Below, piece after piece: positions 7,850 to 16,288 of a DNA stretch of 19,647 nucleotides. The notes below the pieces were generated by a model. The model was given only the letters and a program-made list of their open reading frames with translations. It searched no databases and was not told the origin of the DNA. The DNA lies in the NCBI GenBank assembly GCA_028819955.1, contig JAPPKP010000151.1:1-19647 (forward strand). Reading direction: 5' to 3'. Made by a program: the position numbers and the translations under genes. Positions within the stretch are counted from its first letter, which is position 1. The number at the start of each line of letters is the position of its first letter. Source of the DNA: Rhodospirillaceae bacterium. Lineage in GTDB: Bacteria; Pseudomonadota; Alphaproteobacteria; UBA828.

Positions 7850-8698
7850 ATGCCTCCGCCACTGCACGCAACGCACTCGGAACGGGTTTGGTACTATACG
7901 TTCCGGACGCTATGTGTGCTGATTTTCATTTTCTTGGTCGGCCCGATTTTCGTCATTATTCCGCTCAGCTTCAACGAGCTTCCCTACTTCACCTTCACGC
8001 CGGAAATGCTTTCCTTCGATCCGGCAGGTTACAGCACGAAGTGGTACCAGGAATTCTTCACCGAGGATTCTTGGCAAAGGGCGGTACAAAACAGTTTCCT
8101 GATTGCGATATTTGCCACGCTCATTTCGACGTTCCTCGGCACCCTGGCGGCGCTCGGGCTAAGCAGGCCCGAGATGCCCTTCAGGAAGACCATCATGGCG
8201 CTGTTGATTTCGCCCATGATCGTGCCGCTCATTATCTCGGCTGCGGGCATGTATTTCTTCTACGCGCGGATCGGCCTTGCCTCGACGCACGTCGGCGTCA
8301 TTCTCGCTCACGCGGCATTGGGTATCCCGTTCGTCATCATCACGGTGACGGCCACGCTGGTTGGCTTCGACCATTCGCTGACGCGCGCGGCCGCAAGCCT
8401 GGGCTCCAGCCCGACCCGCACCTTCTTCGTGGTAATCGTGCCCCTGATCCTGCCCGGCGTCATCTCGGGCGCGCTGCTGGCCTTCATCACCTCCTTCGAC
8501 GAGGTGGTCGTCGTGCTGTTCGTGGGCTCGGTGGAGCAGCGAACCATCCCCTGGAAGATGTTCTCCGGGATTCGCGAGGAGATCCGCCCAACCATCCTGG
8601 CGGTCGCCACGCTCCTGGTCTTCATATCGATCGTGCTGTTGACGATGGTGGAACTGCTGCGCCGGCGAAGCGAGCGGCTGCGTGGGATTCGCTCGTAA
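7850..8698 (+). CDS. PotC-type ABC permease
   Basis: The product is 282 residues with six predicted membrane segments (about 19-41, 80-104, 113-137, 146-172, 200-225 and 248-270). The EAA loop at about 178-199 reads LTRAAASLGSSPTRTFFVVI, and ITSFDEVVVVLF and TIPWKMFSGIREEIRPT are hallmarks of PotC. It forms the translocation pore with the preceding permease. The start follows the upstream stop by five bases with only TTAGG as a weak ribosome site, so coupling is likely. By eye, GC content rises sharply at about 8385, inside the gene, to that of the following chromosome. This could mark a recombination junction. The gene is intact, unlike the permease remnant at 3.2-3.5 kb. Confidence 0.92.
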   Translation: MPPPLHATHSERVWYYTFRTLCVLIFIFLVGPIFVIIPLSFNELPYFTFTPEMLSFDPAGYSTKWYQEFFTEDSWQRAVQNSFLIAIFATLISTFLGTLAALGLSRPEMPFRKTIMALLISPMIVPLIISAAGMYFFYARIGLASTHVGVILAHAALGIPFVIITVTATLVGFDHSLTRAAASLGSSPTRTFFVVIVPLILPGVISGALLAFITSFDEVVVVLFVGSVEQRTIPWKMFSGIREEIRPTILAVATLLVFISIVLLTMVELLRRRSERLRGIRS

Positions 8699-8748
8699 CG
8701 CAGCGCAAGAGCGGGGCTCATAACAAAACGCTAACGGAATTTCCGTAT

Positions 8749-8763
8749 GTTCTTGTAATGTTC
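8749..8763 (+). promoter_or_regulatory. SOS (LexA) box, GTTC-N7-GTTC
   Basis: GTTC at 8749-8752, seven bases, then GTTC at 8760-8763. This direct repeat is the established LexA operator of alphaproteobacteria. It overlaps the -35 hexamer of the promoter for the radical-SAM gene, the right place for repression. A 13-bp palindrome ACGGAATTTCCGT (8734-8746) lies just upstream. Confidence 0.75.
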
Positions 8764-8781
8764 TTTATTGCCGCCTATGCT
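8753..8781 (+). promoter_or_regulatory. Promoter of the radical-SAM gene, probably leaderless
   Basis: TTGTAA (8753-8758), a 17-bp spacer and TATGCT (8776-8781). A start seven bases downstream would fall on the A of ATG 8788, giving a leaderless mRNA. This agrees with the lack of a Shine-Dalgarno sequence before that ATG. Confidence 0.55.
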
Positions 8782-8787
8782 GCGGCG

Positions 8788-9852
8788 ATGAGGGACGTGC
8801 GCAAGGGGCGGGGAGCGGCGAGCAACCCGAGCGGGCGCTACGAGCGCCACCGTTATGAGGCCTTCGACGACGGTTGGGATACCATCGACGAGGCGCAGGC
8901 GCCGCTTCGCACCCAGGTACGGCCCGACGCCAGCCGCACGGTGATCACTCGCAACAGCTCGCCCGATCTCGGCTTCGACCGATCCATCAACGTCTACCGG
9001 GGCTGCGAGCATGGCTGCGTCTATTGCTACGCGCGCCCCACGCATGCCTATCTCGGCCTCTCGCCCGGCCAGGACTTCGAGAGCCGCATCTTCGCCAAGT
9101 ACGATGCGCCCGCCCAGCTCGAGCGCGAGCTGGCGCGCCCCAGCTACGAATGCCGCATGATCGCGATGGGCACCAACACCGACCCCTACCAGCCAACCGA
9201 GCGTCGCCTCGCGCTGACACGGGGTGTGCTCGAGGTGCTGGACCGCCACGACCACCCGGTCGGGATCGTGACCAAATCGGCGTTGGTGACGCGGGATGCC
9301 GACATACTCGCCCGCATGGCACGGCGTCGGCTCGCCACGGTCGCGCTCTCGGTCACGACGCTGGACCGCGAGCTCGCCCGAACCATGGAGCCGCGGGCAT
9401 CGACGCCGGCGAACCGGCTGGAGGCAATCAAGACGCTGAGTGCGGCTGGTGTGCCGGCAGGGGTGATGGTGGCGCCCATCGTCCCCGGCCTCACCGATCA
9501 CGAGATGGAATCGATCCTCGAGGCGGCCTGCGAAGCCGGCGCCGGCCGCGCGGGGTACGTGCTGTTGCGTCTGCCCCAGGAAGTCCGGGAGCTGTTTCTG
9601 GAATGGCTTTCGGTCCACGCGCCCAACAAGGCCAAACGCGTGGTCTCTCTCTTGCAGGGGATGCGCGCGGGCCGGCTCAACGATCCCGACTTCGGCTCTC
9701 GCATGATTGGCGCCGGCCCCTACGCCGACTTGCTGGCTGCACGCTTCGCCGCGGCGACGAAGCGCCTCGGGCTCACGCGGCGGGGGCCGAATCTCGACAC
9801 GGGGCGCTTCCGCCCGCCTTCCCGCAACCCGGCGCAACTCGAACTGTTCTGA
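8788..9852 (+). CDS. PA0069-family radical SAM protein (SplB-like)
   Basis: The product is 354 residues. The radical-SAM iron-sulfur motif CxxxCxxC is at C73, C77 and C80 (GCEHGCVYCYARP). The N-terminal KGRGAASNPSGRYE and the NTDPYQPTE segment are typical of the PA0069/Rv2578c group, annotated as spore-photoproduct-lyase-like or DNA-repair photolyase-like. These proteins bind a 4Fe-4S cluster and S-adenosylmethionine; their reaction is not established. I chose ATG 8788, which matches the usual short N terminus, over ATG 8758, which lies inside the SOS box. The open frame upstream of this is unrelated and runs through the permease. The SOS box implies DNA-damage induction. The rnhB gene follows after 38 bases, a common alphaproteobacterial neighbour. 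Confidence 0.9.
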   Translation: MRDVRKGRGAASNPSGRYERHRYEAFDDGWDTIDEAQAPLRTQVRPDASRTVITRNSSPDLGFDRSINVYRGCEHGCVYCYARPTHAYLGLSPGQDFESRIFAKYDAPAQLERELARPSYECRMIAMGTNTDPYQPTERRLALTRGVLEVLDRHDHPVGIVTKSALVTRDADILARMARRRLATVALSVTTLDRELARTMEPRASTPANRLEAIKTLSAAGVPAGVMVAPIVPGLTDHEMESILEAACEAGAGRAGYVLLRLPQEVRELFLEWLSVHAPNKAKRVVSLLQGMRAGRLNDPDFGSRMIGAGPYADLLAARFAAATKRLGLTRRGPNLDTGRFRPPSRNPAQLELF

Positions 9853-9890
9853 GCCGCTGGAGTGCACGCCAAGCGTGTTAGAACAGCTCT

Positions 9891-10529
9891 ATGGCGGGAA
9901 GAAGAAGGCAGCGGGAGCAGCCCGATCTCTCGCTGGAACGCGCGGCCGGCGGGCGTGTGGCCGGCGTCGACGAGGCCGGGCGGGGCCCGTGGGCGGGGCC
10001 GGTGGTCGCGGCGGCGGTGGTGCTCGATGTCGGGGACCTGCCGCCACGGGTACGCGCGAGAATCACCGATTCCAAGCTGCTCACAGCGGAACAGCGTGCC
10101 GCGCTCCACCCCGCGATTCTGGCTTGCGCCGACGCCGCCGTCGGTATCGCCAGCGTCGCCGAGATCGACAGCATGAACATCCTTCATGCCACGATGCTCG
10201 CCATGCGCCGCGCCGTCGCCCGCCTCGCCCAGGTTCCCGACCTGGTTCTGGTAGACGGCAACCGCGCGCCCAGCCTGCCCTGTCCGGTGAAGACGGTGGT
10301 GGGCGGGGACCGCGAGAGCCTCTCGATCGCAGCGGCCTCGATCGCCGCCAAGGTAACCAGAGACCGTCTGATGGCACGGCTTGCCGCGGACTATCCGGGC
10401 TACGGCTGGGAACGGAACGCCGGCTACGGCACGGCCGAGCACCGGGCCGCGCTCGCTCGGCTCGGGCCTTGCGAGCACCACCGGCGCTCCTTTCGTCCGA
10501 TCCGCGAACTCTTGGAAGACCAACCGTGA
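9891..10529 (+). CDS. rnhB: Ribonuclease HII
   Basis: The product is 212 residues. It cleaves the RNA strand of RNA-DNA hybrids, including single ribonucleotides in DNA. Landmarks are [14 protein letters not shown] (25-38) with catalytic D27 and E28, DSKLL (60-64), the third acidic residue in VDGN (D122), [14 protein letters not shown] (145-158) and [10 protein letters not shown] near the end. The length is normal. No ribosome site is seen before ATG 9891. Its stop overlaps the GTG of the next gene as GTGA, so the two are co-translated. In many alphaproteobacteria rnhB is followed by a CcrM-type DNA methyltransferase; here it is not. Confidence 0.96.
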   Translation: MAGRRRQREQPDLSLERAAGGRVAGVDEAGRGPWAGPVVAAAVVLDVGDLPPRVRARITDSKLLTAEQRAALHPAILACADAAVGIASVAEIDSMNILHATMLAMRRAVARLAQVPDLVLVDGNRAPSLPCPVKTVVGGDRESLSIAAASIAAKVTRDRLMARLAADYPGYGWERNAGYGTAEHRAALARLGPCEHHRRSFRPIRELLEDQP

Positions 10530-11059
10530 GCAGCCGCGTGTCCGGCGACGATCTCGTCGTCCATCCGCCGAGCATTCTCCGCTGGCGCGGGCGCCACTTC
10601 GCCTGCGCCATCGGCCGGGGCGGGGTGCGGACCGACAAGCGCGAGGGCGATGGTGCCACGCCGGCCGGCCGCTTTCCCCTCCGCCGGGTTCTCTACAGGC
10701 CTGACCGCATGGCACCGCCGCGCTCGCTGCTCCCCATGACGCCGCTGAGCCCGAGGGATGGCTGGTGCGACGACCCCGCCCACCCGCTCTACAATCGTCC
10801 GCTTCGCCTGCCTCACGAAGCCCGGTACGAGGAGCTGTGGCGGGCGGACCGGGTCTACGACCTGATCGTCATTCTCGGCCACAACGATGCGCCCGTCGTG
10901 CCGGGCCTGGGGAGCGCCGTGTTCCTGCACGTGGCCCAGCCGGACTACGCGCCGACGGCAGGCTGCGTCGCCGTTGCGGCGGGCGACCTGCTGACGATCC
11001 TGGCCGGTGTAGGCCGCCACGCGTGGCTCCGCGTGCCGCCCGCGGTGGCTCCGCGCTAA
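10526..11059 (+). CDS. L,D-transpeptidase (YkuD) family protein without signal peptide
   Basis: The product is 177 residues from the GTG at 10526, which overlaps the rnhB stop (GTGA). The longer open frame upstream is rnhB read in another frame. The catalytic region reads LIVILGHND, then [19 protein letters not shown], with the catalytic cysteine in TAGC and the conserved histidine in FLHVA. Near the N terminus, [16 protein letters not shown] is another family signature. This matches the short COG3786-type group. Members of the YkuD family make 3-3 peptidoglycan crosslinks or attach proteins to the wall, but this protein has no visible signal peptide or membrane anchor, so its place of action is unclear. 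Its stop overlaps the stop of the convergent yggS. Confidence 0.85.
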   Translation: MSSRVSGDDLVVHPPSILRWRGRHFACAIGRGGVRTDKREGDGATPAGRFPLRRVLYRPDRMAPPRSLLPMTPLSPRDGWCDDPAHPLYNRPLRLPHEARYEELWRADRVYDLIVILGHNDAPVVPGLGSAVFLHVAQPDYAPTAGCVAVAAGDLLTILAGVGRHAWLRVPPAVAPR

Positions 11060-11769
11060 GGACGAGGCCGGGCCCCGAATATGGCCGTGCCGATCCTGAC
11101 GTGGGTGGCGCCGAGCGCGATCGCGGTGCGGTAGTCGGCCGACATGCCCATGCTGAGGCCTTCCAGCCCGTGACGCGCGGCGAGCTCCCGCAGCAGCGCG
11201 AAGTGGGGGGCAGGGTCCTCGGCGGCGGGCGGGATGCACATGAGCCCGATCACCGGCAGCATCAGATCGTCCCGGCACTGCGCGACCAGCGCGTCGAGAT
11301 CATCAGGCAGCGCGCCGGCCTTCTGCGACTCGGCCCCGGTGTTGACCTGGATGAAGCAGTCCGGCCGCTTCCCCTGGCGATCCATCTCGCGGGCCAGCGC
11401 CGCAGCCAGCTTCGGCCGGTCGATCGCGTGGATGGCATCGGCGACCGCCACGGCGTCCCGCGCCTTGTTGGTTTGCAATGCGCCGATGTAGTGAAGCACC
11501 GCACTTGGCCATTCGGCGCGGAGCGACTGCCACTTCTTGCTTGCCTCCTGCACCCTGTTCTCGCCGAAGGTCGCGTGGCCGGCGGCGAGCGCGGGCAGGA
11601 TCCGGCTCGCTGGGTGTCCCTTGGAGACGGCGATCAGCGTAATCTCGCCAGCGTCGCGGCCGGCGGCGCGGGCTGCGTCCTGGACCTCGGCCTTGACCGC
11701 GGCCAGATTGGCCGGGACGTCAACGACCGCCGGACCGTCTTCGAGGGGAGCGGGAGATGCGTGCGCCAT
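11056..11769 (-). CDS. YggS/PLPBP family pyridoxal-phosphate homeostasis protein
   Basis: The product is 237 residues from ATG 11769. The PLP-binding lysine is K50 in LIAVSKGHP. Other signatures are FGENRVQEASKKW, HYIGALQTNKAR, IQVNTGAESQKAG, GLMCIPP and LSMGMSADYRTAIALGATHV ahead of RIGTAIFG. The family binds PLP without enzymatic activity and controls free B6 levels. Its N terminus has about 15 extra residues before the usual VPANLAAV start. It faces the thiE-like gene across only 22 bases, so the promoter of each must lie partly inside the other. It converges on the transpeptidase gene with overlapping stop codons (TAG and TAA sharing two bases). Confidence 0.93.
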   Translation of the reverse strand: MAHASPAPLEDGPAVVDVPANLAAVKAEVQDAARAAGRDAGEITLIAVSKGHPASRILPALAAGHATFGENRVQEASKKWQSLRAEWPSAVLHYIGALQTNKARDAVAVADAIHAIDRPKLAAALAREMDRQGKRPDCFIQVNTGAESQKAGALPDDLDALVAQCRDDLMLPVIGLMCIPPAAEDPAPHFALLRELAARHGLEGLSMGMSADYRTAIALGATHVRIGTAIFGARPRP

Positions 11770-11791
11770 GGGAGCCTGATCAGAGCGAGCG

Positions 11792-12400
11792 ATGGGAACG
11801 CTAACAGAGGCAGCGGCGAGCCTCAAACGAGCGGCCGGGAGCGCCCTGCCCGCGCTCATCCTGATGACGGACGAGGTGCGGCTCGCCGATCCCCTGCCGG
11901 CTGCCCGCGCGTTGCCGGCTGGGAGCGCCATCATCCTGCGCCACTACGGTGTGCCGGAGCGCGCAACGCTCGCCCGTGGGCTGGCCGCCATCGCCCGCCG
12001 GCGTAGACTCGTCCTGCTGGTAGGAGAGGACCCGGTGCTCGCGCGGCGCGTCGGCGCGGCAGGCGTCCATCTGCCGGAGCGCGCCATTCGCCGGGCGCGC
12101 ACGGTGCGCTGGCAGCGGGACTGGCTGGTCACCGCCGCCGTCCATTCTCATGCGGCGCTGGTCTCGGCTGCGGCCTGCGGGGCGGACGCGGCTCTGCTGT
12201 CTCCCATCTTTGCCACGGCGAGTCACCCGGACCAGCGTGCCCTCGGCCTCCAGCGCTTTGCGGCGCTCGCGCAGGCGAGCCCGGTCCCGGTCTATGCTCT
12301 CGGCGGCATCGGTCGCGCCCATGCGAGCTTGTTGAGAGGCAGCGGCGCGGTCGGGATCGCCGGAATCGGCGGGCTTGTTCCCCAGTCTCTCGGTCGGTGA
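11792..12400 (+). CDS. Thiamine phosphate synthase/TenI-like TIM barrel protein
   Basis: The product is 202 residues. GVHLPE (91-96), AAVHSHAAL (116-124), SPIFATASHP (137-146) and YALGGIG (168-174) follow the ThiE/TenI order. In authentic ThiE the strand-loop before GVHL reads like LLINDR; here it is LLVGEDPVLARR, and the position after GVHL also differs. It may therefore be a TenI-like or diverged enzyme rather than a confirmed thiamine phosphate synthase. The expected reaction would join the thiazole and pyrimidine phosphates of thiamine. It is divergent from yggS, a pairing that links two vitamin-cofactor functions. The ribosome site is weak. Confidence 0.8.
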   Translation: MGTLTEAAASLKRAAGSALPALILMTDEVRLADPLPAARALPAGSAIILRHYGVPERATLARGLAAIARRRRLVLLVGEDPVLARRVGAAGVHLPERAIRRARTVRWQRDWLVTAAVHSHAALVSAAACGADAALLSPIFATASHPDQRALGLQRFAALAQASPVPVYALGGIGRAHASLLRGSGAVGIAGIGGLVPQSLGR

Positions 12401-12675
12401 GCGCGAAGAGCCGCTCGATACGGTCGATTAGCACCTGCATCGACCGCGAGCGCCGGCCGGTGAGGCGGCTCGTGCGACTCGCCAACGATACAAACGCCTT
12501 GGGTCCCCAGCAGCGGGGTGGGTGCCAACCGTCGGCAACGCTTACCCCTCCCGCTCACTCACCGGTGCACTTCAGCGCACCAGCGCACTATCCGACCAGA
12601 CGGGATCGAATTCGACCGGTGCGCGGTGCCCCCCTTCGCGTGCAGTGCGGCCCGGATGCCCCCTCCTCACCCCGG

Positions 12676-12704
12676 CCCTCTCCTCCCCGAGGGGGAGGAG
12701 AGGG
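12676..12704. repeat. Palindromic repeat, 13-bp stem
   Basis: CCCTCTCCTCCCC and GGGGAGGAGAGGG form a perfect 13-bp stem with a GAG loop, preceded by CTCACCCCGG. This C-rich/G-rich form resembles dispersed intergenic palindromes (REP-like) common in GC-rich proteobacteria. It may also terminate the convergent genes on either side, although no T-run follows. Confidence 0.6.
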
Positions 12705-12728
12705 AGAACAGGCGGCGCCGCCCACGTC

Positions 12729-12752
12729 CCCCCTCCGCCTTTGGGGAGGGGG
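12729..12752. repeat. Second palindrome, 8-bp stem
   Basis: CCCCCTCC and GGAGGGGG are perfect arms around GCCTTTGG, 24 bases after the first palindrome. The two together look like one composite repeat unit. Confidence 0.5.
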
Positions 12753-12778
12753 ACAGGGGCAGGTGGGGAGCGTTCGGG

Positions 12779-13654
12779 TCAAGGTGATCCCGTGTGGTCG
12801 GATGCTGCTCTAGCCGCCCTTAGACCGACCGGCACATAGCCAAAGCGTTCCATCTGAACGCGGTGTCGTTCCACCACCCGACGAACCTGAGCATCGGTAA
12901 GAACTTGGCGCCATCCATCCACCTTCCCTGCGCGGAAGAAACGCTGCTGCCTCGAGCTACTCTCGATAAAGCCCGAGCGATCCTCCTGAGCGCGCAAGGC
13001 TCTGAAGGACGCATGACGAATGGCCCGATCGATGCGCTCCCGCGGCGGCTTGAGCCCCAAGAATCGGGCGATTGCGCGAAACGTGGGTCCGGGACGGCGG
13101 CTCATGTCCTCATAGCGCACAACGTGGGTCGCGGGATGGGGCCTGCCGGTCCAGCTCTCCACATGGGTGGACCAATCGCAACGATGTTCGGGCACATTCG
13201 TTTCTCTTGCACTCGTGTTGTGGCCGGCGTTTGCCATCTCGGTAATGATTTCTTCCACCGGGCGATCGACGTGATGGGCGTAAGAGAGAGCCACGTCGAG
13301 AGGATTGCGTACGACGTAAATCGCGCCTGCGGTGAGGCTTTGGGTGATCATGGGTGTGCCGTCGACCTCAACATGCGCGTTGTGGGTCTTAACCAACGCC
13401 GTATCCGGCGCCATCTCGGCGATGAGCGCATGCACTTTGGGCCTGAGGCGCGCAAGATCGGCGTCGCTCAGGTCTTTGGGCGAACGCGGATCGATACGCC
13501 CATACCAAACTGCATCGCTGTCGACGGGAGAAAACCCCGACATCTTGTTGATGTCGAAGGGCGTGCTCGGATTGTGTAACAGGTTCAGCAGGAAGGCCCG
13601 CAACCATGTATTGCCGGACTTGGGATAGGAAGCCAGCCAGAGGATCTTGCTCAT
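12779..13654 (-). CDS. Sulfotransferase family protein
   Basis: The product is 291 residues from ATG 13654, with AGAGGGG nine bases upstream. YPKSGNTWLRAF (10-21) is the 5'-phosphosulfate loop of PAPS-dependent sulfotransferases. VVRNPLDVALSYAHH holds the 3'-phosphate-binding Arg and Ser. Near the C terminus KVDGWRQVLTDAQ corresponds to the GxxGxW-type cofactor segment. It should move a sulfuryl group from PAPS to a hydroxyl or amine acceptor, perhaps a polysaccharide, lipid or small molecule. No PAPS synthesis or glycan genes are near. It sits between a repeat block and the end of the moeA operon, and its sequence looks less GC-rich, so it may be a later insertion. It is about 100 bases downstream of moeA on the same strand and could receive read-through. 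Confidence 0.9.
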   Translation of the reverse strand: MSKILWLASYPKSGNTWLRAFLLNLLHNPSTPFDINKMSGFSPVDSDAVWYGRIDPRSPKDLSDADLARLRPKVHALIAEMAPDTALVKTHNAHVEVDGTPMITQSLTAGAIYVVRNPLDVALSYAHHVDRPVEEIITEMANAGHNTSARETNVPEHRCDWSTHVESWTGRPHPATHVVRYEDMSRRPGPTFRAIARFLGLKPPRERIDRAIRHASFRALRAQEDRSGFIESSSRQQRFFRAGKVDGWRQVLTDAQVRRVVERHRVQMERFGYVPVGLRAARAASDHTGSP

Positions 13655-13756
13655 GCAAGGCAGCCCCTCTCGGGGGTGCTGGGCGGGCATCGAACCGAGA
13701 ACAGCTGGCGCACCGTTGCGGCACTGTAAGATGAGGGGAGGCGACGAGCCGGCATC

Positions 13757-14974
13757 CTAAAGGGCCGGCGGCCCGCCTTCGAGAGGAATAATGTCCACCG
13801 CCGTGCCGCGCGCGGCGGCCGGCGCGTGGGGCGGGCGAATAACGAGGCACTGCGCCTTTACCAGCAGCGACAGCATCGAGCTGTCCTGCTTCGCGAACGG
13901 CGTGGCGATGGGCGCGCCGCTCTCGTCGCGCGTGAGCGTCGCGCGGAGATAGTCCTCCCGCTCGTCGTTCTCCCCGACATCTGCGCCCAGGTTCGCTTGC
14001 TGAACCATCGGGTGAGCGCCTTCGTCGGTGCCGAGCATGCGCGCCATCGCGGGTCTCAGGAAGATCAGCGCGCAAACCAGCGACGAGACCGGGTTGCCCG
14101 GCAGGCCGAGCAGGTGGGTGCCGCCCACGGTGCCGAACATCAGCGGCTTGCCCGGCCGCATGGCGATCTTCCAGAAGTCGAGAGCGAGCCCTTCGTCCTT
14201 GAGGGCGTCGCGGATCAGATCGTGCTCACCCACCGAAGCGCCGCCGGTGGTGATCAGGAGGTCGGCGCCGCGCGCGCCGGCGGCGAGGCGCACGAGGGAG
14301 TCCTCGTCGTCTCGCGCGATGCCGAGGTCGATGGCCTCGCCCCCGCAGCCTTCCACCACCGCTCTGAGCGCGTGCGTATTGGAGCTCACGATCTGGTTGG
14401 CGCCCAGAGGCTCGCCGGGCATGACGATCTCGTCGCCGGTGGCCAGCAGCGCGATGCGCGGCTTGCGGCGAACCGTGAGCCACGGCTGGTTCATGGCGGC
14501 CGCGAGGCCGATGGCGCGCGCATCCAGCCGCCGCCCAGCCGGGACGCCCACCTCGCCCGCGCGAAAGTCGAGCCCTGCCGGGCGGATGTAGCGGCCCGCC
14601 GGCGCTCCTGCGCGCACGGTGATGGCGTCGCCGTCGGCGTCCGTGTTCTCCTGAATCACGATGGTGTCGGCGCCCTCCGGCACCGGCGCGCCGGTGAAGA
14701 TGCGCACCGTCTCGCCGGGGCCCACGGTGCCTTCGAAGCGCGCGCCGGCCGGTACGCTGCCGATCTGGCGGAGCGTGACGGGCGGGTCCGCAACATCGGC
14801 GGCCCGCGCCGCGTAGCCGTCCATCGCCGAGACCGCGAAGGGCGGCTGGGTGATCCGGGCGACGACATCCGCCGCGAGCACGCGGCCGTGGGCCGCCGCG
14901 AGCGGCACGGTCTCCGCCGGCAGAGGCGAAAAGGCGGCGGTAATGCGGGCGACCGCCTCGGCAACCGGAATCAT
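13757..14974 (-). CDS. moeA: Molybdopterin molybdenumtransferase MoeA
   Basis: The product is 405 residues, the usual length. It inserts molybdate into adenylated molybdopterin to complete the molybdenum cofactor. Landmarks are PPFAVSAMDGYAARAADV near 44-61, a GETVRIFTGAPVPEGADTIV segment, LLATGDEIVMPGEPL, ITTGGASVGEHD, the MRPGKPLMFG loop and LPGNPVSS. The start lies three bases after the moaC stop, in the sequence TGAGCGATGA. That same junction occurs between trpC and moaC, so all four genes are one tightly packed operon. In many alphaproteobacteria lexA follows moeA; here the sulfotransferase gene does. Confidence 0.96.
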   Translation of the reverse strand: MIPVAEAVARITAAFSPLPAETVPLAAAHGRVLAADVVARITQPPFAVSAMDGYAARAADVADPPVTLRQIGSVPAGARFEGTVGPGETVRIFTGAPVPEGADTIVIQENTDADGDAITVRAGAPAGRYIRPAGLDFRAGEVGVPAGRRLDARAIGLAAAMNQPWLTVRRKPRIALLATGDEIVMPGEPLGANQIVSSNTHALRAVVEGCGGEAIDLGIARDDEDSLVRLAAGARGADLLITTGGASVGEHDLIRDALKDEGLALDFWKIAMRPGKPLMFGTVGGTHLLGLPGNPVSSLVCALIFLRPAMARMLGTDEGAHPMVQQANLGADVGENDEREDYLRATLTRDESGAPIATPFAKQDSSMLSLLVKAQCLVIRPPHAPAAARGTAVDIIPLEGGPPAL

Positions 14975-14977
14975 CGC

Positions 14978-15454
14978 TCAGGGCGCCTGGAACTCGCCCG
15001 ACCGGCCGCCCGCCTTGTGGGTGAGCCGCACGTCGGTGATGCGCATGCCGCGATCGGCGGCCTTGCACATGTCGTAGACGGTGAGCGCGGCGACGCTGGC
15101 GGCGGTCAGCGCCTCCATCTCGACTCCGGTGCGGGCGGTGATGCGGCAGCTTGCCTCAATGTCCACGGCGCCCGCCGCCTCGTCGCAGGTGAGCATCACG
15201 TCGATGGCGCTGAGTGAGAGCGGATGGCAGAGCGGGATCAGGTCGGCGGTGCGCTTGGCGGCCATGATGCCGGCGAGGCGGGCGACGCCGAGCACGTCCC
15301 CCTTGGCGACGCCGCCTTCTTCGATCAGGCGCACGGTCTCGGGCTTCATCAGCACCCGCGCCCGCGCCGTCGCCCTGCGCTCGGTCACCTCCTTCTCGGT
15401 GACGTCCACCATGCGCGCCTTGCCGTCTTCGTCGATGTGGGTGAGCCGGGTCAT
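14978..15454 (-). CDS. moaC: Cyclic pyranopterin monophosphate synthase MoaC
   Basis: The product is 158 residues, normal for the family. It converts the 3',8-cyclo-GTP made by MoaA into cyclic pyranopterin monophosphate, an early step of molybdenum cofactor synthesis. Signatures are [16 protein letters not shown] (15-30), LCHPL (75-79), the [20 protein letters not shown] stretch (113-132) with the catalytic Asp128 and Lys131, and THKAGGRSG near the end. It lies between trpC and moeA with three-base gaps on both sides. moaA, moaD and moaE are not in the window. Confidence 0.97.
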   Translation of the reverse strand: MTRLTHIDEDGKARMVDVTEKEVTERRATARARVLMKPETVRLIEEGGVAKGDVLGVARLAGIMAAKRTADLIPLCHPLSLSAIDVMLTCDEAAGAVDIEASCRITARTGVEMEALTAASVAALTVYDMCKAADRGMRITDVRLTHKAGGRSGEFQAP

Positions 15455-15457
15455 CGC

Positions 15458-16288
15458 TCAGCCGTCCGCGGCCCGTGCGCCCGGCGCCGCGCCGGATACG
15501 GGCGCGAGCAGAGCTGCCGTCGCCGCCGCGACATCGGCCTGACGCATCAGGGATTCGCCGACGAGGAAGCGGCGCACGCCGAGCGCCGTCATGCGCGCGA
15601 TGTCGTCAGGGCCGTGCAGCCCGCTCTCGCAGACGATCGGCGGACCGTCGGCCGCGAGCGGCGCCAAGCGCTCGGTGGTTGCGAGATCGACCTTGAGGGT
15701 CTTGAGGTTGCGGTTGTTGATGCCGAGCAGCGAGGCGTCGAGCCGGAGCGCCCGCCAGAGTTCGTGCTCGTCGTGGACCTCCACCAGCGTGTCCATGCCG
15801 AATTCCGTTGCCGCTGAGGCGAGCTCGGCGGCCTGGTCGTCGCCGAGGGCAGCCATGATGAGCAGGATGCAATCCGCACCCAGCGCCCGCGCCTCCACCA
15901 CCTGATAGGGGTCCAGCATGAAATCCTTGCGTAGCACGGGGAGCGAGACCGCCGCGTGCGCCTCCGTCAGGTAGCGGTCCTCGCCCTGGAAGTAGTCCTT
16001 GTCCGTCAGCACCGAGAGGCAGGCTGCGCCGCCGGTGGCGTAGGCGGCGGCCAGCGCCGGCGGGTCGAAGTCTGCGCGGATCAGGCCCTTGCTTGGCGAT
16101 GCCTTCTTGAGCTCGGCGATGAGCGCCGGGCGGCCCCGTTCGGCCACCGCGGCGAGCGCCCGGGCGAAGCCGCGCGGCGGCTCGACCGCCTGCGCGCGTT
16201 CCGCAAGAGCCGCCTGGGAGACGGCCCGCTTGCGCGCCGCGACGTGATGGCGCTTGTCGTCGCAGATCTTGGCGAGGACGTCGCTCAT
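15458..16288 (-). CDS. trpC: Indole-3-glycerol phosphate synthase
   Basis: The product is 276 residues. It closes the indole ring in tryptophan synthesis. Motifs are [12 protein letters not shown] (57-68), [11 protein letters not shown] (119-129) with the catalytic lysine K121, [14 protein letters not shown] and the phosphate-binding ESGL. It is a single-domain form, not fused to TrpF. A short Ala/Pro/Gly-rich tail follows the barrel. Its ATG overlaps the trpD stop as ATGA, and moaC starts three bases after its stop. Confidence 0.97.
   Translation of the reverse strand: MSDVLAKICDDKRHHVAARKRAVSQAALAERAQAVEPPRGFARALAAVAERGRPALIAELKKASPSKGLIRADFDPPALAAAYATGGAACLSVLTDKDYFQGEDRYLTEAHAAVSLPVLRKDFMLDPYQVVEARALGADCILLIMAALGDDQAAELASAATEFGMDTLVEVHDEHELWRALRLDASLLGINNRNLKTLKVDLATTERLAPLAADGPPIVCESGLHGPDDIARMTALGVRRFLVGESLMRQADVAAATAALLAPVSGAAPGARAADG

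Larger units (their letters stand above)
12401..12778. other. Non-coding region with palindromic repeats
   Basis: No convincing gene lies between the thiE-like stop and the sulfotransferase stop. Possible reading frames are composition artefacts. The right half (about 12655-12765) is an extreme C/G-skewed block with two long palindromes, listed separately. These may also terminate transcription from both sides. Confidence 0.6.

Noticed and set aside
7837..8787. N-terminal half of a 671-residue open frame that ends in the radical-SAM protein
   Set aside because: It is the PotC permease region read in the wrong frame; radical-SAM homology begins only at about 8788, after an SOS box and promoter.
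9707..10525. Long frame upstream of the transpeptidase-like gene
   Set aside because: It overlaps rnhB in another frame and is Arg/Gly-rich with no domain; the real start is the GTG at 10526.
12397..12839. Plus-strand frames of 89-138 residues in the repeat region
   Set aside because: They run through palindromic low-complexity sequence, are Pro/Arg-rich, and have no recognisable domain or ribosome site.
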